In this document: in pieces, positions 1 through 7,055 of the stretch
Position numbering within the stretch: position 1 is the first letter of the stretch
Layout of the letters: the number at the start of each line of letters is the position of its first letter
Source of the DNA: Pseudomonadota bacterium
Lineage (GTDB): Bacteria > Pseudomonadota > Gammaproteobacteria > Acidithiobacillales > Acidithiobacillaceae
Length of the DNA stretch: 7,055 bases
Assembly (NCBI GenBank): GCA_021839095.1
Contig: JAKCBU010000056.1
Span: forward strand, 1 to 7,055
Direction: 5' to 3'
Notes under the pieces: generated by a model
What the model saw: the letters and a program-made list of their open reading frames with translations, nothing else
Told to the model about the DNA's origin: nothing
Databases searched by the model: none
Made by a program: the position numbers and the translations under genes

Positions 1-975
1 CGGATGGGGACGCTGACGATTCTCTGGGTGGGGGTCAAACTCACCTTGTCCGGAGACATCAGCGTCGGCGAATTGATCGCCTTTCAGATGATCTCCGGCC
101 AGGTGACCGGCCCCATCCTCCGCCTGGCGCAGTTGTGGCAGCATTTTCAGCAGGTCGGGGTTTCCGTGAGTCGTATGGGCGATTTGATGAATACGCCGGC
201 GGAGCCGGTAATCGATATCGGCAAGGCCTCGCCGGGTTCGCTGCAGGGCCGGGTCACCTTGGAAAATGTGCACTTTCGCTATACGGCGGACGGTGACGAG
301 GTGCTCAAGGGCATCAGCTTTGACATTCCCGCAGGCTCCTTTGTCGGCATCGTCGGGCGCAGCGGTTCCGGCAAGAGCACCCTGGCGAAGATGTTGCAGC
401 GTTTGTATCTGCCGGATTCCGGCAACGTGCTGATCGACGGCATCGATCTGCGTCATGTGGAGCCCAATTGGCTGCGCCGCCAGATCGGCGTGGTGCTTCA
501 GGATAACTTTCTGTTTTCCGGGACCATCCGAGAAAATATTGCGATGGTTTATCCCGAGGCGCCCCTCGACAGGATCATCGCGGCGGCGGAACTCGCTGGT
601 GCCCACGAGTTCATCAGCAAGCTCCCCGATGCCTACGACACCAAGGTGGGCGAACGGGGGGATTCGCTGTCGGGAGGCCAGAGGCAGCGCATCGCCATCG
701 CCCGCGCGCTGCTGGGCGATCCGCGCATATTGATTTTTGATGAAGCCACCAGTGCGCTGGACTATGAATCGGAGCGCATCATCTGGAAAAACCTCTCCAA
801 AATCTGCCAGGGGCGGACGGTGTTCATGGCGGCGCACCGCCTGGCGTCCATTCGCTCGGCGGATATCGTCCTCGTTCTGGACGACGGCCGATTGGCGGAA
901 TATGGCGCGCATCAGGCGTTGATGGCCCAGAAAGGGATCTATGCCCTGTTGGCCCGCGACGAAGAGGGGGCCTGA
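1..975 (+). CDS. Type I secretion ABC transporter, HlyB-type, C-terminal part (5' truncated)
   Basis: This is the inner-membrane ATPase/permease that powers one-step export of a protein through a T1SS. The window opens inside the gene, so the reading frame is open from base 1 and about 320 residues are visible. Counting from the Met at base 4, the last part of the transmembrane domain is seen first (about 1-60). Its sequence, with SGDISVGELIAF and RLAQLWQHFQQVGVSV, is typical of HlyB-family exporters. The nucleotide-binding domain follows: Walker A GRSGSGKST at 118-126, Q-loop VLQD at 164-167, signature LSGGQRQR at 222-229, Walker B ILIFDEATS at 242-250 and the H-loop histidine at 278. All catalytic motifs are intact. 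The N-terminal region lies outside the window, so it cannot be said whether the protein has an active C39 peptidase, a degenerate peptidase-like domain, or neither. The stop is one base before the next ATG, so it is co-transcribed with the fusion protein gene. Confidence 0.95.
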   Translation, partial: RMGTLTILWVGVKLTLSGDISVGELIAFQMISGQVTGPILRLAQLWQHFQQVGVSVSRMGDLMNTPAEPVIDIGKASPGSLQGRVTLENVHFRYTADGDEVLKGISFDIPAGSFVGIVGRSGSGKSTLAKMLQRLYLPDSGNVLIDGIDLRHVEPNWLRRQIGVVLQDNFLFSGTIRENIAMVYPEAPLDRIIAAAELAGAHEFISKLPDAYDTKVGERGDSLSGGQRQRIAIARALLGDPRILIFDEATSALDYESERIIWKNLSKICQGRTVFMAAHRLASIRSADIVLVLDDGRLAEYGAHQALMAQKGIYALLARDEEGA

Positions 976-976
976 T

Positions 977-2370
977 ATGGGACAGCTCAGCAATAACCTG
1001 CGTGGCGGCCTGGCGGAGGCTCGGGAACGGAACCGCCAAGCGGCCCTGAAAAAGCTCGAAAACGAGTTTCTGCCGCCATTGCTGGAAATTCAGGAACGGC
1101 CGCCGGCGCCCTGGCAGCACTGGATACTCTGGACACTGCTGGCGCTGCTCTTCGCCGCGCTGCTGTGGTCTTATCTGGGCAAAATCAATATCGTGGCAAC
1201 GGCGACCGGGCAGTTCATCCCCGACGGGCGGGTCAAGGTGGTACAGCCCCTGTCCACGGCTACCGTCGAACGCATCTATGTGCATGACGGCGAGACGGTG
1301 CACAAGGGACAACTTCTGGTGTCGCTCAATCCGGCGATAACCCAGGCGAATCTGCAAGCCACCCAGCAGGAGCTCGCCTTCCGGAATCTGCAGCAGGCGC
1401 GTATACACGCGCAACTGAGCGGGCGCGCCGCCATTGCACCCGCATCGGGCACCAACCCTGAATACATACGGATGGAGAAGGCGTTGCAGGCCGCCCAGGA
1501 GGCCGACTATCAAAGCCGTCTGCAGGCGGCGCAGTCGCGTGCAGACCAGAATGCCACGGCACTGAACTCGGCACGGGCATTGGCCCAGAGTCTGCAAGAT
1601 CAGGAGGCGCTGTTGCACCCGCAGGTCGTCGCCGATGCCTCCCTTGCGCAAAGCGGCGCCATCCCCCGCATGGAGTACGAAAATGCGCTGCAAAAGGAAC
1701 TCGGCCTGCAAAGCCAGATCGCCCAGAATCAGGGAGATATCGCCCGTTATCTGCAAAGGCAGGTGGAATACCGCCAAGACATCGAAGGCATCAAGGCGAG
1801 CTATCACGCCACCCTGTTGCATAGCCTCGGAGAAAATGCCCAGTCGCTGATTTCGTTGCAGGCGCAACAAACCCATGCCAGCCATGATTTATCCCTGCAC
1901 GAATTGCGCTCGCCGGTGGACGGCATCGTGCAGGACCTCACGGTGCGCAACGTGGGCGAGGTGGTGACCGCCGCTCAACCGGTGGTCAGTATCGTCCCCA
2001 GCGATACACCGCTGGTGGTGGAGGCGTATCTGCCGGATGCCCATATGGCTTTCGTGCATGTCGGTCAGACAGCGCGGGTAAAGGTTTCCGCCTATCCCTT
2101 CGAGCAGTACGGCGCCCTGCAAGGGGTTGTCCAGAAAATCAGTCCCGATGCCGTTTCTCCGAGCGGGTCCGGTAAGGCCCTGACTGCTGCGGGATTATCC
2201 TACCGGGTGCGCATCACCGTCCCCCACCCTTATCTGATGGTACACGGGGCTTCCGTGAAAATGCGTCCGGGCATGAGCGTATCCGCCAACATCAACACCG
2301 GGAGGCGTCGGATCATCCAATTTTTCCTGGGTCCCTTGTTCCGCGACTGGGATGAAGGACTGTCGGTTCG

Positions 2371-2374
<4 letters not shown>
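977..2374 (+). CDS. Type I secretion membrane fusion (periplasmic adaptor) protein, HlyD family
   Basis: This 465-residue adaptor links the ABC exporter to the outer-membrane channel. The start chosen is the ATG at 977, one base after the transporter stop and preceded by a purine-rich GAAGAGGGGG; an upstream in-frame ATG at 941 lies inside the transporter gene and is less likely. Residues 1-47 form a cytoplasmic, charged N-terminus and 48-68 a single transmembrane helix. Residues 74-118 form the first half of the lipoyl/barrel-sandwich domain (ATGQFIPDGRVKVVQP, then DGETVHKGQLLVSLNP). A long Gln/Ala-rich coiled-coil hairpin spans about 120-305. The second lipoyl half starts at LRSPVDGIVQDLTV (310-323), with GEVVTAAQPVVSIVPSD following, and a beta-barrel region ends in RPGMSVSANINTGRR. 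Length and order match HlyD proteins. Its stop overlaps the next start as ATGA. Confidence 0.95.
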
Positions 2375-4321
<1,947 letters not shown>

Positions 4322-4335
<14 letters not shown>

Positions 4336-5125
4336 ACGGATCGGGGCGGTTTTTTCCAGGGACCGGTTGACCTTGTGGTTGATCGGCGCCGCGGTCTGCA
4401 TCGCCTCGCTGACCTTTCTGATATATCGCACCATCCGCCATGAGGTCACCAGAACCGTTGCGGCGCCCTCGGCCTTCCGCATGGTCAGAATGCCGCCATC
4501 GCCTCCGGCTTCCGCTCCCGCCGCGGCGGCGCCCCTGGCAAAAACACGCCCTGTCGACCTGCACGGAAAGGCGCCCAAGCTGTCGTCCAGTCCCTCGGCC
4601 CGCCAAACCGGGACGCTTCCGGCAAAGCGTGGTCTCCCAAAGCCCCCGCCCTTTCGGCCAGCACTGCCTCCGGCCGTGACCCATGCGGCCTATCCGCCGC
4701 CGGCATGGACGGTTTCCACGCCCCATAAGGCGAATCTCATCAGCCGTTACGTGACGTACTGGATACGGCAGGTGGAGAGTACGGGCGCGCGCGAGGGACC
4801 CATAGAAAGAGGGGGCGAGATTCAGGTGCGGGTTACCGTATTCCGCAACGGCAATCTGGCGCAGTTGTCCGTCGTCCGGTCGACCCTGCCGGCCAGCGCA
4901 TCCGATAAAGCGGTTCGCATGATCCGCACGGCTTCTCCGTTCGCTCCTTTCCCCGAGGATCTGGCCCGGCAGGCCAATAAACTGGTAATCCGTTGTACGA
5001 TGAGCTTCCTGAACGGCGATGTCGGAGCCCAATCTCGGCCCTCTGCATCGGGCGGCGCAGGCATCATGCCCACCCAAGGGTTGACAGGGAGCCTATCCCA
5101 GGCCTTGTTGGGTTCCGATTCCTGA
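4322..5125 (+). CDS. TonB-like protein (single N-terminal membrane anchor, Pro-rich linker, TonB C-terminal domain)
   Basis: This is a predicted inner-membrane-anchored periplasmic protein of 267 residues. The GTG at 4322 is chosen because it places a short cytoplasmic segment (about 14 residues) before the single transmembrane helix (about 18-36, LWLIGAAVCIASLTFLIY). It overlaps the channel gene by 14 bases; the Shine-Dalgarno (GGGGGCGGG) is weak, consistent with translational coupling. An in-frame ATG at 4163 lies deep inside the channel gene. Residues 45-130 are Pro/Ala-rich with basic patches. Residues about 138-232 resemble the TonB C-terminal fold: a Tyr/Trp helix (SRYVTYWIRQVE), a beta strand GEIQVRVTVFRNGNLAQLSVVRS, then ASPFAPFPEDL and LVIRCTMSFLNGD. 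A 35-residue Gly/Ser-rich tail follows. The membrane helix has no histidine, unlike the Ser-xxx-His helix of E. coli TonB. No exbB/exbD or TonB-dependent receptor is visible. HasB of the Serratia has operon is a precedent for a TonB paralog beside a T1SS. Confidence 0.8.
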
Positions 5126-5128
5126 AAT

Positions 5129-5596
5129 TCAGTAAAAGAGTTGGCCGGAAATACCGGTCGGCATGACAACGGTCGGATAATTGCCGACCGCGTCGGCGAT
5201 ACTTTTGGCGACGTTCGCTGGCATCTGGCTGGCATAATTGGCCACCATCATCCCGGCCTGTGCGCCGTCGGCACTGAGGGTATTGAGTATATCTGTGGGA
5301 TTGATGGCACTGGTGCCCTGCAGTATGGCGGGAATTGCCTCTTGCGTGGTCAAAATGCCGTTCATCAACTTCGCAGATGCCTGCGTCAAGGTGGTGGTCA
5401 GTTCGCCGTTGGCGTAACCGACGCCGCCGCTGGCCAGTCCGGCCGCCTGGTTGATGGATGCGGCTACCGCCTGATTCATTTCCGCGGTAGCGCTGGCCAC
5501 CGTCTCCACCGTCGCAACGGGTTGACTGCTCCCACCCGAACCGCCCAAGCCCAGCGCGGCCAATATTCCCGAAAGGAGGCTGCTTAATACGCCCAT
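5129..5596 (-). CDS. Small Gly/Ala-rich putative T1SS substrate (paralog of the 194-residue neighbour)
   Basis: The protein has 155 residues and I do not recognise it as a named family. The ATG at 5596 is chosen over an in-frame ATG at 5617 because a strong AAGGAG lies 7 bases upstream of it, and because it gives an N-terminus (MGVLSSLLSGILAALGLGG) resembling that of the neighbouring gene product. After a hydrophobic Gly-rich segment (1-22) comes an Ala/Thr/Gln-rich region of likely helical character (about 27-90). A motif GMMVANYASQMPANVAKSI follows at 115-133, and the C-terminal end has PTGISGQLFY at 146-155. Both motifs have counterparts in the 194-residue protein. There is no Cys, Trp or Arg, and only two Lys, so the protein is acidic. 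Absence of a classical Lys/Arg signal peptide, no cysteine, and a hydrophobic C-terminus all suit an uncleaved C-terminal T1SS signal. It converges on the T1SS operon with 3 bases between stops. Secretion is inferred, not shown. Confidence 0.78.
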   Translation of the reverse strand: MGVLSSLLSGILAALGLGGSGGSSQPVATVETVASATAEMNQAVAASINQAAGLASGGVGYANGELTTTLTQASAKLMNGILTTQEAIPAILQGTSAINPTDILNTLSADGAQAGMMVANYASQMPANVAKSIADAVGNYPTVVMPTGISGQLFY

Positions 5597-5603
5597 CTGT
5601 GGA

Positions 5604-5609
5604 CTCCTT
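5604..5609 (-). promoter_or_regulatory. Shine-Dalgarno sequence deciding the start of the 155-residue gene
   Basis: On the minus strand AAGGAG is followed by 7 bases and then ATG at 5596. The alternative in-frame ATG at 5617 lies upstream of this site and has no comparable ribosome binding sequence, so the shorter protein is preferred. Confidence 0.8.
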
Positions 5610-5634
5610 GTAATCAATCGACCTGATGATAAGA

Positions 5635-5662
5635 CAACAGCGCGAGTTTCCCCGCGCTGTTG
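5635..5662 (-). terminator. Intercistronic hairpin between the two small minus-strand genes
   Basis: CAACAGCGCG and its perfect complement CGCGCTGTTG form a 10-bp GC-rich stem around an 8-base loop. It lies 35 bases after the stop of the 194-residue gene and 25 bases before the ribosome binding site of the 155-residue gene. On the minus strand the following bases are TCTTATCATC, only a weak U-run. It may be a leaky terminator that makes the first protein more abundant than the second, or an mRNA-stabilising or processing element. The hairpin itself is certain at sequence level; its role is inferred. Confidence 0.5.
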
Positions 5663-5697
5663 CGTTACTTAACCGGCTTAGCTTTGTACGCCGATTA

Positions 5698-6282
5698 TCA
5701 GAGCAGGCCGCCCAGCAGTCCGGTGGGAGCTGTGGTGCTGCCCACAACGTGGGCGTTGCCCAATACGGCGCCCAGGCCCGTTGCGGTCAGGGTGGACGCA
5801 CCCAGGGAGCCGACGATGGAGGCAGTGGCCGCCGGGATGCTGGTGGCCATGTTCGCCATGGCGTTGCCCACGCCCGTGCCAACGCCGCTCAGCATGCCAC
5901 CGATACCAACGCCCACACCTGCGGCCAAAGGACCAGCCACTTCTGCAGTGTATGCAGCGGTAAGGGTGCCACCTACTGCCGTGTTCAAGGAAGTAATGGT
6001 TGCTGCAGAGTTAGACAAAAAACTTTTGCTGAGGGCCGCGGCACCATTTACGGCCATGGACAGGGTACCCTGCGCTGCAGTGGTGATGTCGTTGGTCATA
6101 TTGGCTGCGAGGGTGGAAGCATCGGTGGTAACTGCCTTGTCCAGATTGGTGGCAGCAGTAACGCCATTTGTCATCAGGGTGTTGACATCGCTGATGGAAA
6201 GGCCGGCGGGAGCGCCGCCACCCAGGAGGCTGCCCAACAAACCGGTTACCGTGCTAAGAAGACCGCCAACGTTAAGTCCCAT
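5698..6282 (-). CDS. Small Gly/Ala/Thr-rich glycine-zipper protein, putative T1SS substrate
   Basis: The protein has 194 residues and belongs to no named family I can identify. The ATG at 6282 has AGGAG 8 bases upstream. The N-terminus (MGLNVGGLLSTVTGLLGSLL, then GGG) is hydrophobic and Gly-rich without a basic n-region. The middle (about 28-115) is Ala/Thr/Asn-rich. Residues 117-139 hold a glycine-zipper-like segment (GVGVGIGGMLSGVGTGVG), with Gly at 129, 133 and 137 in strict GxxxGxxxG spacing and more Gly at 122, 124, 126, 128, 135 and 139; such segments commonly insert into membranes or drive oligomerisation. Then come GNAMANMATSIPAATASIV (139-157) and a C-terminal PTGLLGGLL (186-194), both matching the 155-residue protein. 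No Cys, Trp or Arg; two Lys and five acidic residues. Long ORFs on the opposite strand lack ribosome binding sites. It is the first gene after the sigma-54-like promoter. Candidate roles are bacteriocin-like toxin or surface/biofilm protein. Confidence 0.82.
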   Translation of the reverse strand: MGLNVGGLLSTVTGLLGSLLGGGAPAGLSISDVNTLMTNGVTAATNLDKAVTTDASTLAANMTNDITTAAQGTLSMAVNGAAALSKSFLSNSAATITSLNTAVGGTLTAAYTAEVAGPLAAGVGVGIGGMLSGVGTGVGNAMANMATSIPAATASIVGSLGASTLTATGLGAVLGNAHVVGSTTAPTGLLGGLL

Positions 6283-6375
6283 AATGATTACTCCTAATTA
6301 GATGGTTGAAAATCGGTATCATTGCCAAGGCGGTATAGTCCAAAAAGGACGGTTGCCCATCGGCGCCTAGTAGAG

Positions 6376-6391
6376 AGCAATATCCATGCCA
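6376..6391 (-). promoter_or_regulatory. Sigma-54-type -24/-12 promoter for the 194-residue gene
   Basis: The minus strand reads TGGCATGGATATTGCT. The sigma-54 consensus is TGGCACG-N4-TTGC(A/T), so 11 of 12 defined positions match, including GG at -24 and GC at -12 with the required 10 bases between them. The expected transcription start is near 6365, giving a leader of about 83 bases before the ATG at 6282. It points at the small-gene pair and lies in non-coding DNA. Sigma-54 promoters need a bacterial enhancer-binding protein; none is in the window. Confidence 0.6.
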
Positions 6392-6498
6392 TGGTATTAT
6401 GAAGATAAGTGCCTGTTTATGAGTATCATGCAATCAAAAGTGGTACTTATCCGGTATTTTTACGTAACGGAGTGAGTAACGTTGTCGGCCGCGGTCGG

Positions 6499-6516
6499 GG
6501 TATTGCGGGCAATACC
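6499..6516. promoter_or_regulatory. 18-bp inverted repeat, candidate upstream activator site or operator
   Basis: GGTATTGCGGGCAATACC has 7-bp perfect arms around a 4-base spacer. Its centre is about 142 bp upstream of the start predicted from the sigma-54-like promoter, a usual distance for an enhancer-binding-protein site. It also lies about 137 bp upstream of the rightward gene, so it could instead be an operator for that gene. There is no following T-run, so a terminator is unlikely. Confidence 0.4.
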
Positions 6517-6644
6517 GCCTTGAGCCCTGATTCTATATGGATGCTGGACGCTGGGAGCTACGTAGAGCGACAATATCGACGGTTGGCAATAGGGTGCGTG
6601 TCAATTCGACGAACCATTCAAAAAGCGATCGAAAGGGAAGGGAT

Positions 6645-7055
6645 ATGTGCATAGACCATTTTCGGAAAAACCGCGTATTCATTTACGGTGTTGTCGGTCT
6701 CTTCTGCATGTCGGCGTATCCGGAAGTATGGGCCGCCACGACCACCGTGGCGGCACCGTCGCCGAGTTTTCAGGAGGAACAGACCGACCCCGCCGCGCTC
6801 GCGCGACATGCCGCCGCCCGCGCCGATTACTGGCGCGGAATCTACTGGACGGCAAAGGGCGATGCCCGGAAGGCGGTTGCATACTGGCGAAAAGCCGCCG
6901 TCGCCGGTGACGCGGCGGCGGAGTTCAATAGCACCTATCTGCTGTTGCCGAATTCGCCGGACTGGCGCTGGTTGCTGGACCGGGACGACACACCCTGGTA
7001 TCCGGGTATGCGTCTGTTCCGGCAGGTCAAGGCGGGCGTCTGGGATGATGTGCTC
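6645..7055 (+). CDS. Exported protein with Sel1/TPR-like repeat (3' truncated by window edge)
   Basis: An open frame runs from the ATG at 6645 to the end of the window (137 codons, no stop). AAAGGGA and AAGGG lie just upstream as ribosome binding sequence. Residues 1-31 look like a signal peptide: basic start (HFRKNR), hydrophobic core VFIYGVVGLFCMSA and a likely cleavage after VWA or WAA. The mature part has a Thr/Pro/Ala/Ser stretch, then helices DPAALARHAAARADYWRGIY and ARKAVAYWRKAAVAGDAAAE. The last contains the AxxYWRKAAxAGDAxAxxN pattern of a Sel1-like repeat, a TPR-type helical repeat used for protein-protein contacts, usually in the periplasm or at the envelope. The next part is Trp/Asp/Pro-rich (SPDWRWLLDRDDTPWYPG), a combination I do not recognise. 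It is transcribed away from the small-gene pair. Any functional link to the secretion system is only positional. Confidence 0.72.
   Translation, partial: MCIDHFRKNRVFIYGVVGLFCMSAYPEVWAATTTVAAPSPSFQEEQTDPAALARHAAARADYWRGIYWTAKGDARKAVAYWRKAAVAGDAAAEFNSTYLLLPNSPDWRWLLDRDDTPWYPGMRLFRQVKAGVWDDVL

Larger units (their letters stand above)
6283..6644. other. Divergent intergenic region (362 bases) with regulatory sites
   Basis: No convincing gene is present here and the base composition is visibly more AT-rich than the flanking genes. It separates the minus-strand small genes from the rightward Sel1-like gene. It contains the sigma-54-like promoter (6376-6391), the dyad at 6499-6516, an 8-bp palindrome TTACGTAA at 6460-6467, another, CTACGTAG, at 6558-6565, and a tiny hairpin GTCC-AAAAA-GGAC (6338-6350) inside the predicted leader of the minus-strand transcript. 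I cannot place a clear promoter for the rightward gene. Confidence 0.7.

Noticed and set aside
824..1885. A 353-codon minus-strand frame across the adaptor gene
   Set aside because: It overlaps two clearly conserved T1SS genes on the other strand; such frames are common in GC-rich DNA.
5141..5587. A 148-codon plus-strand frame opposite the 155-residue gene
   Set aside because: It is a shadow of the minus-strand gene: no ribosome binding site and no recognisable protein features.
5530..5596. The N-terminal GG of the small proteins as a classical double-glycine leader
   Set aside because: The segment lacks the charged, conserved leader residues usual before the GG site and is uniformly hydrophobic. 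Without the exporter's N-terminus, peptidase processing cannot be judged.
5626..6301. Two long plus-strand frames (223 and 213 codons) opposite the 194-residue gene
   Set aside because: They lack ribosome binding sites and mirror the repetitive Gly/Ala/Thr codons of the minus strand. The minus-strand gene has a good AGGAG and a paralog next door.
6583..6598. TTGGCAATAGGGTGCG as a second sigma-54 promoter for the rightward gene
   Set aside because: The GG-to-GC spacing is 9, not the required 10, and the -12 half matches poorly.
6409..6654. An 81-codon frame starting with GTG in the intergenic region (MPVYEYHAIKSG...)
   Set aside because: There is no ribosome binding site before the GTG, the sequence resembles no family I know, it overlaps the better supported start at 6645, and it covers the dyad and palindromes of a promoter region.

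Overview
The window looks like a moderately GC-rich Gram-negative proteobacterium. It carries a type I secretion system (T1SS) with inner-membrane, periplasmic and outer-membrane parts, plus a TonB-like protein. The genus cannot be fixed from the sequence. Acidithiobacillus or a related gamma-proteobacterial lineage is only a guess from general flavour.

Layout. Bases 1-5125 (+) form a tightly packed cluster of four genes: the C-terminal part of a HlyB-type ABC exporter (cut by the window edge), a HlyD-type membrane fusion protein one base later, a TolC-family outer-membrane channel (ATGA overlap), and a TonB-like protein whose GTG start overlaps the channel gene by 14 bases. The channel has an unusual Pro/Ala/Gln-rich N-terminal extension containing 15 perfect copies of CAGGCT (Gln-Ala). 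The spacing implies one operon. On the opposite strand, converging on the operon with only 3 bases between stop codons, lie two small genes of 194 and 155 codons. Both encode Gly/Ala/Ser/Thr-rich, cysteine-free, arginine-free, tryptophan-free proteins with a hydrophobic glycine-rich N-terminus. They share two C-terminal motifs, so I read them as paralogs. Upstream of them is a 362-base non-coding region with a near-consensus sigma-54 promoter reading toward the pair and an 18-bp perfect-arm dyad about 140 bp upstream of the predicted start. Beyond that, a gene reading rightward encodes an exported protein with one Sel1-like repeat; it is open at the window end.

How it may work together (inference). 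The two small proteins are the best candidates in the window for cargo of the adjacent T1SS. Their composition, glycine-zipper segment and pairing recall surface-associated glycine-zipper bacteriocins such as Caulobacter CdzC/CdzD, but a biofilm or surface-coat role fits equally well. The TonB-like gene in a T1SS operon has a precedent in the Serratia has (hemophore) operon, where HasB is a dedicated TonB paralog. Here, however, the transmembrane helix lacks the histidine that TonB uses to couple to ExbB/ExbD, and no receptor is visible. The candidate novel system is therefore a sigma-54-driven pair of glycine-zipper proteins with its own T1SS and a non-canonical TonB-like partner.
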